Source of the DNA: Nocardioides sp. HDW12B
GTDB taxonomy: Bacteria > Actinomycetota > Actinomycetes > Propionibacteriales > Nocardioidaceae
Direction of reading: 5' to 3'
Length of the DNA stretch: 64,000 nucleotides
Assembly: GCF_011299595.1 (NCBI RefSeq)
Contig: NZ_CP049867.1
Location: 1,178,001-1,242,000, forward strand
The position numbers were made by a program, and so were the translations under genes. This document shows, one piece after another, positions 43,083-52,234 of this stretch. The notes under the pieces are model-generated. The model ran no database searches, was not told where the DNA came from, and saw only the letters and a list, made by a program, of their open reading frames with translations. Numbering within the stretch: the first letter of the stretch is position 1; every line of letters starts with the position of its first letter.

Positions 43083-43916
43083 CTACATCTCCTCGTGCGT
43101 GTCTGGGTCGCCGCCGAAGAGTCGACCGTCGGGGCGCCCCAGCGCGGTGATGGCGGCGACCTCGTCGTCGGTCAGCTGGAACCCGAAGAGGTCGAGGTTC
43201 TGCCGTTGACGCCCGGGGTCGGCCGACTTCGGGATCGGGATCGCTCCCAGCTGGAGCTGCCAGCGCAGGATCACCTGGCCGGGCGTCACACCGAGTCGCT
43301 CCGCGGGCCCGGCCACCGCCGGCTCGTCGTACCTCGCCTGGCGCTTGCCCAGCGGGCTCCACGACTCGGTGACGATGCCGAGCCGCTCGTGGACGGCGCG
43401 CATGCCGTCCTGCGGGAAGGACGGGTGGAGCTCGACCTGGTTGACGGCCGGTGTCACGCCGGTCTCCTCCACGATGCGCTCGAGGTGGGCCTCGGTGAAG
43501 TTGGAGACGCCGACCGAGCGCACCAGTCCCTGCTCGCGCAGGTCGACGAGGGCCCGCCAGGCCTCGGTGAACTTCCCGACGCTCGGGTTCGGCCAGTGGA
43601 TGAGGTGCAGGTCGAGGTGGTCGAGCCCGAGCCGTTCGAGCGACTCGTGGGTGCTGCGGACGGCGTCGTCGTACCCGTGGTGGCGCCCGGGGACCTTGCT
43701 GGTGACGAAGAGCTCGTCACGCGGCACGCCGGAGCGGCGGATCGCCTCGCCGACCTCGCGCTCGTTCTCGTAGTTCACCGCGGTGTCGATCAGCCGGTAG
43801 CCGGCCTCGATCGCGCCGGTGACGGCGCTGATGCCCTCCTCGCCCGAGAGCGGGTAGGTGCCGAAGCCCACCGCGGGGATGGTCCGTCCGTCGTTCAGGG
43901 TGCGTGTCGTGTCCAC
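43083..43916 (-). CDS. Aldo/keto reductase
   Basis: A 277-residue NADPH-dependent reductase; the GTG at 43916 is preferred because MPRLNHRT upstream overlaps the divergent gene. The catalytic tetrad is visible: DTAVNYENE (Asp, Tyr), TSKVPG (Lys) and HLIHWPNP (His). GVSNFTEAHLERI and IPIPKSADPGRQRQN are the usual signatures. Substrates are small carbonyls such as diketo-gluconate or methylglyoxal; it cannot be specified. Confidence 0.92.
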   Translation of the reverse strand: MDTTRTLNDGRTIPAVGFGTYPLSGEEGISAVTGAIEAGYRLIDTAVNYENEREVGEAIRRSGVPRDELFVTSKVPGRHHGYDDAVRSTHESLERLGLDHLDLHLIHWPNPSVGKFTEAWRALVDLREQGLVRSVGVSNFTEAHLERIVEETGVTPAVNQVELHPSFPQDGMRAVHERLGIVTESWSPLGKRQARYDEPAVAGPAERLGVTPGQVILRWQLQLGAIPIPKSADPGRQRQNLDLFGFQLTDDEVAAITALGRPDGRLFGGDPDTHEEM

Positions 43917-43977
43917 GCCTGCACTGTGCACGGCTCGGGCCTCGGCCAAACCGGTGGTGCGGTGGTTCAATCGCGGC

Positions 43978-44577
43978 ATGGAGCTCGAGCGCCGCTGGCC
44001 GCTGGCCGGCTCGGAGGAGGTGCGCGACCGCCTGCTGGCGGCGTACGGCGACGCCGCCCGCGGCTACCACGACCGCCTCCACCTGGCGGAGGTGCTCGAG
44101 CGCCTCGACGAGCTGGAGGCAGCGGGGGAGCCGTTCGACCCGCTGCCGGTGCGCCTGGCCGCCTGGTTCCACGACGCCGTCTACGCCGGGGCCGCCGACG
44201 ACGAGGAGCGGTCCGCCCGGCTGGCCGCGCACGAGCTCGCCGAGGCCGGCGTCGCGGCCGACGTCGTCGCGGAGGTGGTGCGGCTCGTGCTCGTCACGGT
44301 CGACCACCGGCCCGCGGACGGCGACGCGAACGGCGCGCCCCTCAGCGACGCCGACCTGGGCATCCTGGCCGCGGACCCCGACCGCTACGCCTCCTACGTC
44401 GCCAGCGTGCGGCGCGAGTACGCCCACGTCGGGGACGCCGACTTCCGCGGCGGCCGGCGCGCGGTGCTCGCCGCGCTGGCGGAGAAGCCGCACCTGTTCC
44501 ACACCGCGGCGGCCCGGGACCGGTGGGAGCAGACGGCGCGGGCGAACCTGCAGCGCGAGCTGGACCACCTGGCCTGA
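43978..44577 (+). CDS. HD-superfamily predicted metal-dependent hydrolase
   Basis: A 199-residue protein. The HD-like metal site appears as YHDRLHLAEVLERL and RLAAWFHDAVYAG. The start MELERRWPL at 43978 is chosen over an upstream ATG in the divergent gene. Homologues are annotated as metal-dependent phosphohydrolases without a known substrate. Confidence 0.85.
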   Translation: MELERRWPLAGSEEVRDRLLAAYGDAARGYHDRLHLAEVLERLDELEAAGEPFDPLPVRLAAWFHDAVYAGAADDEERSARLAAHELAEAGVAADVVAEVVRLVLVTVDHRPADGDANGAPLSDADLGILAADPDRYASYVASVRREYAHVGDADFRGGRRAVLAALAEKPHLFHTAAARDRWEQTARANLQRELDHLA

Positions 44578-44596
44578 CGCGGCGCGCCTGGGCGCG

Positions 44597-45769
44597 TCAG
44601 CGCAGCGTGCGGGCGAACGACAGCGTGCCGGTGTCGCCGTCGAGGCGGGCGTGCACCCCGAGGGGGAGCGCGCGGTTGCCCGGCACGTGGCCGACCGGCA
44701 GGTCGGCGACGACCGGGACGCCGAGGGGGGCCAGCCGGTCCAGCAGCAGCGCCTCGGCCTCGCCGGGCTCGCCGCACCGGGTGAGCTGGCCCAGCGCGAC
44801 GCCGCGTACGTCGTCGAACCAGCCGGAGCGCAGCAGCTGGGTCACCCAGCGGTCCAGCCGGTACGGCGCCTCGCCCACGTCCTCGAGCAGCGCGATGCCG
44901 TGGGCGGCGGGGCGCACGAGCGAGGTCCCGGCCCCGCTGGCGAGCACGGCGAGGTTGCCGCCGGTCACGGTGCCCTCCGCTGCGCCCGGTCGCGCGGGGC
45001 GGCCGGTGAGCGTCAGGGGGGTGCCGTCCATGACGAGCGACCGCACCTCGGCGACCGCGGCGGGGTCGCCGTCGCCGAGTCCGGCCACCCCGGGCCCGTG
45101 CACGGTCGCGAGGCCCCACCGGGCGGCGACCGCCTGGTGCAGGGCGGTGACGTCGGAGAACCCGACGAGCACCTTCGGCGCGACCCGGGCCAGGGCGTCC
45201 CAGTCGACGAGGTCGAGCATCCGCTGGGTGCCGAAGCCCCCGCGGGCGGTCCACACGGCGGCCACGTCGGGGTCGGACCAGGCCCGGGAGAACGCGGCCG
45301 CACGGTGGGCGTCGTCGCCGGCGAGCCACGGCTCGCGCGTCTGCCCGCCCTCCTCGACGCGCACCCGCAGGCCCCAGGACTCCAGCACCGCGACCCCGGC
45401 CGCCAGCCGGTCGGGCCAGGTGGGGCCGGCGGGGGAGACGACGGCCACCAGGTCGCCGGCCCGCAGCCGCGACGGTCGCAGCAGCGCCCGGCCGGTGGGT
45501 CGCGGCAGGAGCGTGCGGGGCTTGGGTCGTCGCAGGCCGGCGCGGGTCAGACGGGTGACGAGCTCGCGCGAGGACACCGGCGTCGCCCCGGCGGCCACCA
45601 CCTCGTCGTACCACTCGGACGGGACGTCGTAGTGGTCGCCGTCGAAGCCTCGCTCGGGCACGCCGATGCGCCGCGCGAACGCGTGAAGCTCCTCGTGCGA
45701 GGTGTCGCTCGCGAGGTGCGACCAGACCCGGCCGTGCGCCTCCACGAGCGGTGGGTCGATGAGGATCAC
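44597..45769 (-). CDS. DUF4031 domain fused to LD-carboxypeptidase (peptidase S66)
   Basis: A 390-residue protein from the GTG at 45769, six bases after the stop of the M20 gene. Residues 1-85 are a DUF4031 domain (VILIDPPLVEAHGRVWSHLASDTS, with RIGVPERGFDGDHYDVP). Residues about 100-390 are an S66 carboxypeptidase: VAVVSPAGP, TARGGFGTQRML, and LVGFSDVTALH with the nucleophilic Ser. S66 enzymes cut L,D-peptide bonds in peptidoglycan fragments or immunity substrates. DUF4031 is usually separate; the join in one frame without a stop is clear here. Confidence 0.85.
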   Translation of the reverse strand: MILIDPPLVEAHGRVWSHLASDTSHEELHAFARRIGVPERGFDGDHYDVPSEWYDEVVAAGATPVSSRELVTRLTRAGLRRPKPRTLLPRPTGRALLRPSRLRAGDLVAVVSPAGPTWPDRLAAGVAVLESWGLRVRVEEGGQTREPWLAGDDAHRAAAFSRAWSDPDVAAVWTARGGFGTQRMLDLVDWDALARVAPKVLVGFSDVTALHQAVAARWGLATVHGPGVAGLGDGDPAAVAEVRSLVMDGTPLTLTGRPARPGAAEGTVTGGNLAVLASGAGTSLVRPAAHGIALLEDVGEAPYRLDRWVTQLLRSGWFDDVRGVALGQLTRCGEPGEAEALLLDRLAPLGVPVVADLPVGHVPGNRALPLGVHARLDGDTGTLSFARTLR

Positions 45770-45774
45770 GGGAG

Positions 45775-47022
45775 TCAGGCGCCCCGGGCCGGGCGCGCGA
45801 GGCGGCGTACGGCGACCTCGGCCAGCCACGCGGCGGCGTCCGGCACCACGCTGTCGTCGAAGTCCGCCCGGGGGGAGTGGTTGTCGGGCGCCGTCTCGGG
45901 GTCGTCGGCCGGGCAGGCACCGAGGACGAGGTAGGCGCCCGGCACCTCGTTCATCACGAAGGACATGTCCTCCGCGCCCAGCTCGGGCTCCGCCTTGAGG
46001 CGCCAGGCGTCGTCACCGAAGAGGTCGCGCACCACGCCGACGGCGAAGGCGTGCTCGGCGTCGTCGTTGACCGTGACCGGGTAGCCGCGCCGGTAGTCGA
46101 CGTCGACCGCGAGGCCGTGCGCCGCCGCGACGCCCTGGAGCACCCGCGGCACCACCTGCTGCACCCGCTCGCGCTGCTGGTGCGAGAGCGTGCGGACGGT
46201 CGCCTCCAGCTCGGCGGTGTCCGGGATGATGTTCTCCTTCGTGCCCCCGGCGATGCGCCCGACGGTGATGACCACGGGGTCGAGCGCGTCGAGCGAGCGG
46301 GTCACCGCGGTCTGCAGCGCCACGGCCATGTCGCACAGCGCGGTGATCGGGTCGCGGGCCCGGTGCGGGGCCGAGCCGTGCCCGCCCTCGCCACGTACGG
46401 TGACGTGCAGCTCGTCGGCCGCGGCGTACTGCGAGCCCGGGCGCGACGTCCACGTCCCCCGGGGGATCTCCGCGGAGTAGGCGTGCCAGGCGTACGCCGC
46501 GTCGACGCGGCGGCCGGCCACGTCGAGGAGCCCCTCGGCCACCATCGGCTCGGCTCCTCCCGGCCCCTCCTCCCCGGGCTGGAACATGAGCACCACGTCA
46601 CCCGCGATCTCTTCTCGTCGAGCTGACAAGATGTGCGCGGCGCCGACCAGGGCGGCGACGTGCAGGTCGTGCCCGCAGGCGTGCATGACGCCGGGCTCGA
46701 GCGAGCGGTGATCGCCGCCGACCTCCTCGTCGACCGGCAGCGCGTCCATGTCGCCGCGCAGCAGCACGACCTGGCGCGGGCCGCTCTCCGGCTCGGCGGC
46801 CCCGCGCAGCACCGCCACCACCGAGGTGAGGGCGAGACCCCGGGTGATCTCGAGGTCGAGCGGAGCCAGGGCGTCGATGACGGCCTGCTGCGTGCGGGGC
46901 AGCTGGTTGCCGATCTCCGGGTGCCGGTGCACGTCGCGACGCAGCTCGACCATCATCGGCGCGAGCTCCCGGGCCAGGCGCAGGGACGCGTTCTCGGGCT
47001 CTGTCGCGGTCGTCTCCGGCAC
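45775..47022 (-). CDS. M20-family amidohydrolase
   Basis: A 415-residue peptidase/amidohydrolase of the M20D (IAA-amino acid hydrolase/hippurate hydrolase) type. Metal ligands are in GDMDALPVDE, MHACGHDLH and FQPGEEGPGG; RRGYPVTVND and ELGAEDMSFV follow. It hydrolyses N-acyl or amide bonds of amino acids. It runs directly into the DUF4031-S66 gene as a two-gene unit. A 22-base-arm hairpin lies between it and the upstream transporter gene. Confidence 0.9.
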   Translation of the reverse strand: MPETTATEPENASLRLARELAPMMVELRRDVHRHPEIGNQLPRTQQAVIDALAPLDLEITRGLALTSVVAVLRGAAEPESGPRQVVLLRGDMDALPVDEEVGGDHRSLEPGVMHACGHDLHVAALVGAAHILSARREEIAGDVVLMFQPGEEGPGGAEPMVAEGLLDVAGRRVDAAYAWHAYSAEIPRGTWTSRPGSQYAAADELHVTVRGEGGHGSAPHRARDPITALCDMAVALQTAVTRSLDALDPVVITVGRIAGGTKENIIPDTAELEATVRTLSHQQRERVQQVVPRVLQGVAAAHGLAVDVDYRRGYPVTVNDDAEHAFAVGVVRDLFGDDAWRLKAEPELGAEDMSFVMNEVPGAYLVLGACPADDPETAPDNHSPRADFDDSVVPDAAAWLAEVAVRRLARPARGA

Positions 47023-47063
47023 CCTCGGAGCCTAGCCGCCGAGGACGGACCACCGAGGTGCTC

Positions 47064-47129
47064 CGTCATACGTCCCCCGTCATACGACTGGACGGTTCTG
47101 AGGCGCGAGAACCGTCCAGGCGTATGACG
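47064..47129. repeat. Near-perfect 22-bp-arm hairpin with a flanking direct repeat
   Basis: Arms 47078-47099 and 47108-47129 are complementary over 22 bases with one mismatch, loop 47100-47107. The outer nine bases cgtcatacg also occur once more at 47064-47072 as a direct repeat. It lies 41 bases beyond the stop of the minus-strand FNT gene, so it may terminate it; the added direct repeat also suggests a mobile or intergenic repeat family. Confidence 0.55.
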
Positions 47130-47169
47130 AACGGGGCGCGGTCCGCGGATCGCTCAGGGGAGCGCCGGC

Positions 47170-48117
47170 TCAGGCTCGGCCGGAGGACTCTTCCTCGCGC
47201 CGCTCGTCCTGGAGCTTGTCCTTGCTGCGGACCAGGCGCAGCAGCGTGACCAGGCCGAGCCCGCCGACGACGTTCCCGACGAGCGAGTAGGAGAAGAACA
47301 CCAGCCAGTCGGCGTAGCCGAAGGGGGCCTGCCCGGTATGCAGCGCCCCGAAGACCAGCAGCGAGTTGAGCACCGCGTGGAACAGCTGGAGCCCCACCAG
47401 GAGAAAGGCAGCGGCGACGGAGGCCACGACCCGGACGACCATCTCATCGGTGCCCTGCTGCATGCGCGTGAGCAGCGTCATCACCATGCCGCCGAGCAGG
47501 GAGAGGCAGAACGTCTCGACCGACAGGGGTGCGGTGGCGTAGTGCGCCGCGCTGTCGATCATCGTCGTCTCCAGCGCAGGGAAGGCCAGCACCATGAGCC
47601 ACATGATCAGCCAGCCGCCGACGAGGTTGGCCACCAGCGTGCCGGACCACAGCTTCGCGAGCTGCGCCGGGCGAGCCTTCTTCGCCGCCACGGTCAGCAC
47701 CGGGACCAGGAAGCCCTCGGTGAACAGCTCACTGCGCCCGAGCATGAGCGCCAGCGGTCCGATGGCGAAGGCGATGGCGGCGAGCAGCTGGTTGCCGGTC
47801 TCGTCCATCACGAGGACGAACGCGATGACGCCGAAGGCGATGTCGGTGCCGGCGACGAACCCGGTGGCGAGGATCTCGCGCCAGCTGCGGCTGAGCCGCT
47901 GCACCCCCTGCTCGACCTGACGGTCGAAGGCCTGCTCGAGCTCGTCCTCCATCGGCCCGTCGGTGTCGCCCTGCTCGCGTCGGTCCTGGTCGGCGTGGTC
48001 GACCGAGCCGCCCGAGCCGCCCGAGCCGCCCGAGCCGTCCGAGCCGCCCGAGCGGCGGTCCGCCTGCTCGACGTCCTGCTGGACCGTGCCCTCGCCGGAG
48101 CCCTCGTTCTCTGCCAT
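47170..48117 (-). CDS. Formate/nitrite transporter-family membrane channel
   Basis: A 315-residue protein. An acidic, Gly/Ser-rich N-terminus (about 60 residues, GGSGGSGGS) is followed by six membrane helices (about 80-305): LATGFVAGTDIAFGVIAFV, LGRSELFTEGFLVPV, LWSGTLVANLVGGWL, and others. The FNT family conducts formate, nitrite or related small anions. Its relatives of the YfdC type are uncharacterised. The formate link with the molybdopterin oxidoreductase 7 kb away is not supported by operon structure. Confidence 0.85.
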   Translation of the reverse strand: MAENEGSGEGTVQQDVEQADRRSGGSDGSGGSGGSGGSVDHADQDRREQGDTDGPMEDELEQAFDRQVEQGVQRLSRSWREILATGFVAGTDIAFGVIAFVLVMDETGNQLLAAIAFAIGPLALMLGRSELFTEGFLVPVLTVAAKKARPAQLAKLWSGTLVANLVGGWLIMWLMVLAFPALETTMIDSAAHYATAPLSVETFCLSLLGGMVMTLLTRMQQGTDEMVVRVVASVAAAFLLVGLQLFHAVLNSLLVFGALHTGQAPFGYADWLVFFSYSLVGNVVGGLGLVTLLRLVRSKDKLQDERREEESSGRA

Positions 48118-48176
48118 CCCCGAAGCGTGGCAGAGAGCCCGACGTCGGATGCGGAGCCGCTCCCTAGGCTGGCGCC

Positions 48177-48602
48177 GTGACCGGGTCGAGCCTCTCCACC
48201 GTCGAGGTGCTGGTGCTGGCGTCCGCCGCCCTGCACGCCGGGTTCCAGGTCACCGTCTCGGTGCTGGTCTACCCGGCGCTGCTGCGCGCGGAGCCGTTCG
48301 GGCCCGCCCACGCCCGGCACAGCCGCGGCATCGCGCCGATCGTCGTCGTCGTGTACGGCGCCCTCGTCGCCACCGGGACCGCCCGGCTGGTGGCCGGCGA
48401 CCTCGACGCGGCCTCGCTCGTGGCCCTCGGGGGCGCCGCGCTGGCGGGACTCACGACGGCCCTGGTCGCTGCGCCCACCCACGGGCGACTGGCGCACGGG
48501 CGCACGGACGCGCTCGCCCGTCGCCTCACGAGAGCCGACTTGGTCCGGACCGCCGGCGCCGTCCTCGGGCTGGCGGGCGCGCTGGTCGCCGTGCTCGGGT
48601 GA
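48177..48602 (+). CDS. Four-helix membrane protein, unknown function
   Basis: A 141-residue protein (GTG start 48177) with four hydrophobic segments separated by short loops. It loosely resembles DUF1772-type small membrane proteins. It diverges from the FNT gene by 59 bases and converges on the permease gene. Confidence 0.6.
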   Translation: MTGSSLSTVEVLVLASAALHAGFQVTVSVLVYPALLRAEPFGPAHARHSRGIAPIVVVVYGALVATGTARLVAGDLDAASLVALGGAALAGLTTALVAAPTHGRLAHGRTDALARRLTRADLVRTAGAVLGLAGALVAVLG

Positions 48603-48690
48603 GTGCGCTCCTCACCAGGTCTCGACGACGCTCGCTGTTCCTCGGATCGAGCCTGTCGAGATCGACCACCGGGTGCAGGTCGGCCGACGC

Positions 48691-50166
48691 TCAGCCGTCC
48701 AGGTTGTCGACGTCGGAGAACTCGCTGCTGCGGTTCTCCCGCTTGTTGGCGACCCAGGTGACGGCCCACAGGACGACGCCGACGAGCAGCATGCCGCCGG
48801 CGATCTTGTACTGCACCTGCTGGTCGGACAGCCGGGCCCACGGGCCGGCCAGGTAGAGGCAGGCGGCCCCGGCGATGAACGGGGTCACGGTGGGGGCGCG
48901 GAACGTGCCCTCGGGGGCCGGGTCGCGACGCAGGACGATGACGGCGACGTTGACGACCGCGAAGACGCAGAGCAGCAGGAGCCCGGTGGTGCCGGCCAGC
49001 GCCGTCACCGTGCTCTCCGCGAGGTTCTCCACGACGACGATGAGCACCAGCGCGAGGCCGGTGGTGAAGGCGATCGCGGCCCAGGGCGACTGGCGGCTCG
49101 GCAGCACCTTGCCCAGCCCGCTGGGCAGGACCCGCTGGTTGGCCATGCCGTAGACGAGCCGGCTGGCCATCAGCATGTTGATGAGCGCGGTGTTGGCGAC
49201 GGCGAAGACGGTGAGGAACGGGAAGATCGTGCTCACGGGGAACCCGGGCATGCCCTCGCGCACGACCGCGAGCAGCACGCCGGTCTCGCTGTCGGCGCCC
49301 TTGGTGATCTCCTCGGCGGTCAGCACCGTGACCACGGCGATCGCGACCAGCATGTAGATCACGACCGCGATGCCGAGGCCGGTCAGCATGGCGCGGGGGA
49401 AGACGCCGCGCGGGTCCTTGCACTCCTCGACCATGTTGACGGAGTCCTCGAAGCCGACCATCGAGAAGAACGCGATGGCGGTGGCGACGGTGATGGCGAC
49501 CATGGCCGAGACGTCGCCCGGGCCGGTGAACTCGGTGACCCGGGAGATGTCGCCGTCGCCGCGGCTCATCACGAAGAGGCCGATGCCGATGACGATGGCG
49601 AGCGCGGTCAGCTCGATGAGGGTGAGCACGACGTTGAACTTCACGCTCTCCCCGACGCCGCGCAGGTTGATCGCGGCCAGCAGCAGCATGAAGCCGAGAG
49701 CCACGGCGAGGGCCGCGGTGTCCCCGGTGGGAATGCCGATCCAGCTGAGGCCGCCGTCGTCGCCCAGGGTCGCGTCGAGGCCGGCCAGCAGGTTCGACGA
49801 CAGCAGCGTCGAGGACGTCGAGGCGCTGGTGATGCCGGAGGAGATCACGGCGAAGGCGACGATGAAGGTCACGAAGTGCAGCCCGAACGCCTTGTGCGTG
49901 TAGAGCGCGGCGCCGGCCGCCTGGGGGTACTTCGTGACGAGCTCGAGGTAGGACAGCGCGGTCAGACCGGCCACCGTGAACGCGACGAGGAAGGGCAGCC
50001 AGGCCATCCCCCCGACCTGGGCGGCGATGTCGCCGGTGACGGCGTAGACGCCTGCCCCGAGGATGTCGCCCACGATGAAGAGCAGGAGCAGCTTGGGCCC
50101 CATCACCTTCTTCAGAGGTGTGCGCTCGTCGTCCCGCCGATCGGTCGGTGCTGTGGATTCAGCCAT
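48691..50166 (-). CDS. APC-superfamily amino acid permease
   Basis: A 491-residue integral membrane transporter with about twelve helices; the ATG at 50166 is preferred although the frame stays open upstream into the hydrolase. VMGPKLLLLFIVGDILGAGVYAVTG, LSYLELVTKYPQAAG and FFSMVGFEDSVNMVEECKDP are conserved APC motifs of the YhdG/CAT-like group. Import of a neutral or cationic amino acid is likely; the substrate is unknown. The Asn/Asp-rich C-terminus is cytosolic. Confidence 0.9.
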   Translation of the reverse strand: MAESTAPTDRRDDERTPLKKVMGPKLLLLFIVGDILGAGVYAVTGDIAAQVGGMAWLPFLVAFTVAGLTALSYLELVTKYPQAAGAALYTHKAFGLHFVTFIVAFAVISSGITSASTSSTLLSSNLLAGLDATLGDDGGLSWIGIPTGDTAALAVALGFMLLLAAINLRGVGESVKFNVVLTLIELTALAIVIGIGLFVMSRGDGDISRVTEFTGPGDVSAMVAITVATAIAFFSMVGFEDSVNMVEECKDPRGVFPRAMLTGLGIAVVIYMLVAIAVVTVLTAEEITKGADSETGVLLAVVREGMPGFPVSTIFPFLTVFAVANTALINMLMASRLVYGMANQRVLPSGLGKVLPSRQSPWAAIAFTTGLALVLIVVVENLAESTVTALAGTTGLLLLCVFAVVNVAVIVLRRDPAPEGTFRAPTVTPFIAGAACLYLAGPWARLSDQQVQYKIAGGMLLVGVVLWAVTWVANKRENRSSEFSDVDNLDG

Positions 50167-50340
50167 GGGAGCTCCCCGGACCTCCGCTCGGACCGAGCGC
50201 CCGAGATACGCCACATGGTCCACCTCGGGACGCGCCGAAGGACGCTTTCCTCGACATCCGCGTGTCGCGGTGGTGGTGCTCACACCCCGCCGCGCCGCCG
50301 TAACGCCGCGGCGGCGCCTCCGGTTGTCGACACTGTGAGC

Positions 50341-51276
50341 ATGCCGTTCCGCACCCGCGCCGCCGACGTCGACCGCCCCCGCCTCGAGGGCAGCATCGCC
50401 GTGCGTGGAGGTCGCCGGCTCGGCTTCGCCTCGTTCGGTACGCCGTCCGGCCACCCGATCCTGTGGATGCACGGCACCCCGGGGGCCCGTCGCCAGATCC
50501 CGTTGGAGGCACGCGCCCTGGCCGAGGAGCACGACCTGCGCATCATCGGCGTGGACCGCCCCGGCATCGGCTCCTCGACGCCCCACGTCTACGACGACGT
50601 CCTGGATTGGACCGGAGACCTGCGGATCCTTGTCGACAGCCTCGGCGTCGACACCTTCCACGTCATCGGCCTGTCCGGCGGCGGGCCCTACACCCTGGCC
50701 GCCGCCGTCGCGCTGCCCGACCGGGTGCAGGGCCTGGAGGTCATCGGCGGCGTGGCACCGACGGTCGGGCCCGACGCCGTGGGCGGGGGAGCGGTCGCGC
50801 TGGCGGCTCCCTTCGCGCCGGCGCTGTCGGCCGGTCGCCGTCCGCTCAGCCTGGCCCTCACCGGGGCCGTCCGCCTCGCCCGGCCCTTCGCCGGTCCGGC
50901 GCTGGACGCCTACCGCCTGGTGCAGCCCAGCGGCGACCGCCGCCTGCTGGGCCGGCCGGAGTTCAAGGCGATGTTCATCGACGACCTGCTCAACGGCAGC
51001 CGTCGTCAGGTCAGCGCCCCGGTCTCCGACCTGATCCTCTTCACGCGCCACTGGGGCTTCACCCTCGACCAGGTCCGCGCGCCCGTGCGGTGGTGGCACG
51101 GCGACGCCGACCACATCGTGCCGCTGCGCCACGGCGCCCACTGCGTGGAGCGGCTGGCCGACGCCGAGCTGTTCACGATGGCGGGGGAGAGCCACCTCGG
51201 CGGGCTGGGGATGGCCGAGGAGATTCTCGGCGGCCTGCTGGGCGGGGCGGGCGGCCGCGACGACGCGCAGGGGTGA
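50341..51276 (+). CDS. Alpha/beta hydrolase
   Basis: A 311-residue alpha/beta-fold hydrolase. Oxyanion motif HGTPGAR, nucleophile elbow GLSGGGP (Ser about residue 120), acidic residue in GDADHIVP and His in GESHLGGLG give a full triad. GTG at 50335 is a possible alternative start. The pirin gene follows 31 bases later, so the two may be co-transcribed. Confidence 0.9.
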   Translation: MPFRTRAADVDRPRLEGSIAVRGGRRLGFASFGTPSGHPILWMHGTPGARRQIPLEARALAEEHDLRIIGVDRPGIGSSTPHVYDDVLDWTGDLRILVDSLGVDTFHVIGLSGGGPYTLAAAVALPDRVQGLEVIGGVAPTVGPDAVGGGAVALAAPFAPALSAGRRPLSLALTGAVRLARPFAGPALDAYRLVQPSGDRRLLGRPEFKAMFIDDLLNGSRRQVSAPVSDLILFTRHWGFTLDQVRAPVRWWHGDADHIVPLRHGAHCVERLADAELFTMAGESHLGGLGMAEEILGGLLGGAGGRDDAQG

Positions 51277-51307
51277 CGGGTCGGGGCGGGCGCGTCAGAC
51301 TGGGGCG

Positions 51308-52234
51308 GTGAGCACGAACAGCACCGTCCACGAGTACCTCGAGCCGCGCGACGTCCTCATCGGGCGCACGACGCACGTCCGCCGGCTCCTGCCGCACAAG
51401 GAGCGGCGCAAGATCGGCGCCTGGGTGTTCCTGGACCACTACGGGCCCGACGACATCAAGGAGACCGGCGGCATGTGGGTGCCGCCGCACCCGCACACCG
51501 GGCTCCAGACCGTCACCTGGCTGTTCGAGGGGCTCGGGCGGCACACCGACAGCCTCGGCTCGGACCAGCTGATCCGGCCGGGCCAGCTCAACGTCATGAC
51601 GGCCGGGCACGGCATCTGCCACGCCGAGGTCTCGCCCGAGGACGCGCCCGTCACCCTGCACGGCCTGCAGCTGTGGGTCGTGCTGCCCGACTCCGCGCGC
51701 GACAGCGCCCCGGCGGACTTCACCCACCTGGCCGAGCTGCCGGGTTGGGAGGCCGACGGCGCCCGGGTCACGGTGCTGGTCGGCGACCTCGCCGGACACG
51801 CCTCGCCCGCGCCGGCGTACACGCCGCTGGTCGGAGCCGAGGTCCGGCTCGAGGCGGGCGCCTCGGTCGAGGTCGAGCTCCGCGAGGACTTCGAGTACGG
51901 CGTCCTGGCCGTGGGGGCCGAGGTCGGGATCGACGGCGACCCGCTGAGTGCCCAGCGGCTGTCCTACCTGGGGCAGGGCCGCTCCACGCTGCGCCTGTCG
52001 GCCGGGAGCGAGCCGGCCATCGCCGTGCTCCTCGGGGGAGAGCCGTTCGCCGAGGACATCGTCATGTGGTGGAACTTCATCGGCCGCAGCCACGACGAGA
52101 TCGTCGAGCAGCGGGAGGCCTGGAACGGCTCGGGTCTCGAGCACGTCCCGGAGCGCTTCGGCCGGGTGGCGGACTTCGAGGGCGACCGGCTGCTGGCACC
52201 CCCGCTGCCGAACACCCGGCTCAAGCCCCGCTGA
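51308..52234 (+). CDS. Pirin-family cupin protein
   Basis: A 308-residue two-cupin protein (GTG start). The pirin metal site is VPPHPHTGLQTVTWLFEG and the region with HGICHAEVS; the C-terminal half keeps the second, metal-free cupin (GGEPFAEDIVMWWNFIGRSHDEI). Pirins act as quercetinases or redox-linked regulators. The C-terminus ends in Pro/Lys/Arg just before a Pro-codon-like run in DNA that is not coding. Confidence 0.9.
   Translation: MSTNSTVHEYLEPRDVLIGRTTHVRRLLPHKERRKIGAWVFLDHYGPDDIKETGGMWVPPHPHTGLQTVTWLFEGLGRHTDSLGSDQLIRPGQLNVMTAGHGICHAEVSPEDAPVTLHGLQLWVVLPDSARDSAPADFTHLAELPGWEADGARVTVLVGDLAGHASPAPAYTPLVGAEVRLEAGASVEVELREDFEYGVLAVGAEVGIDGDPLSAQRLSYLGQGRSTLRLSAGSEPAIAVLLGGEPFAEDIVMWWNFIGRSHDEIVEQREAWNGSGLEHVPERFGRVADFEGDRLLAPPLPNTRLKPR

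Noticed and set aside
47170-48117. Formate channel linked to the YdeP/FdhF oxidoreductase as one formate pathway
   Set aside because: The genes are 7 kb apart with unrelated genes between, and YdeP-family substrates are unresolved.
48673-51276. 867-residue plus-strand frame starting inside the permease
   Set aside because: Only the part from 50341 is the real hydrolase; the rest is antisense of the permease with low-complexity sequence.
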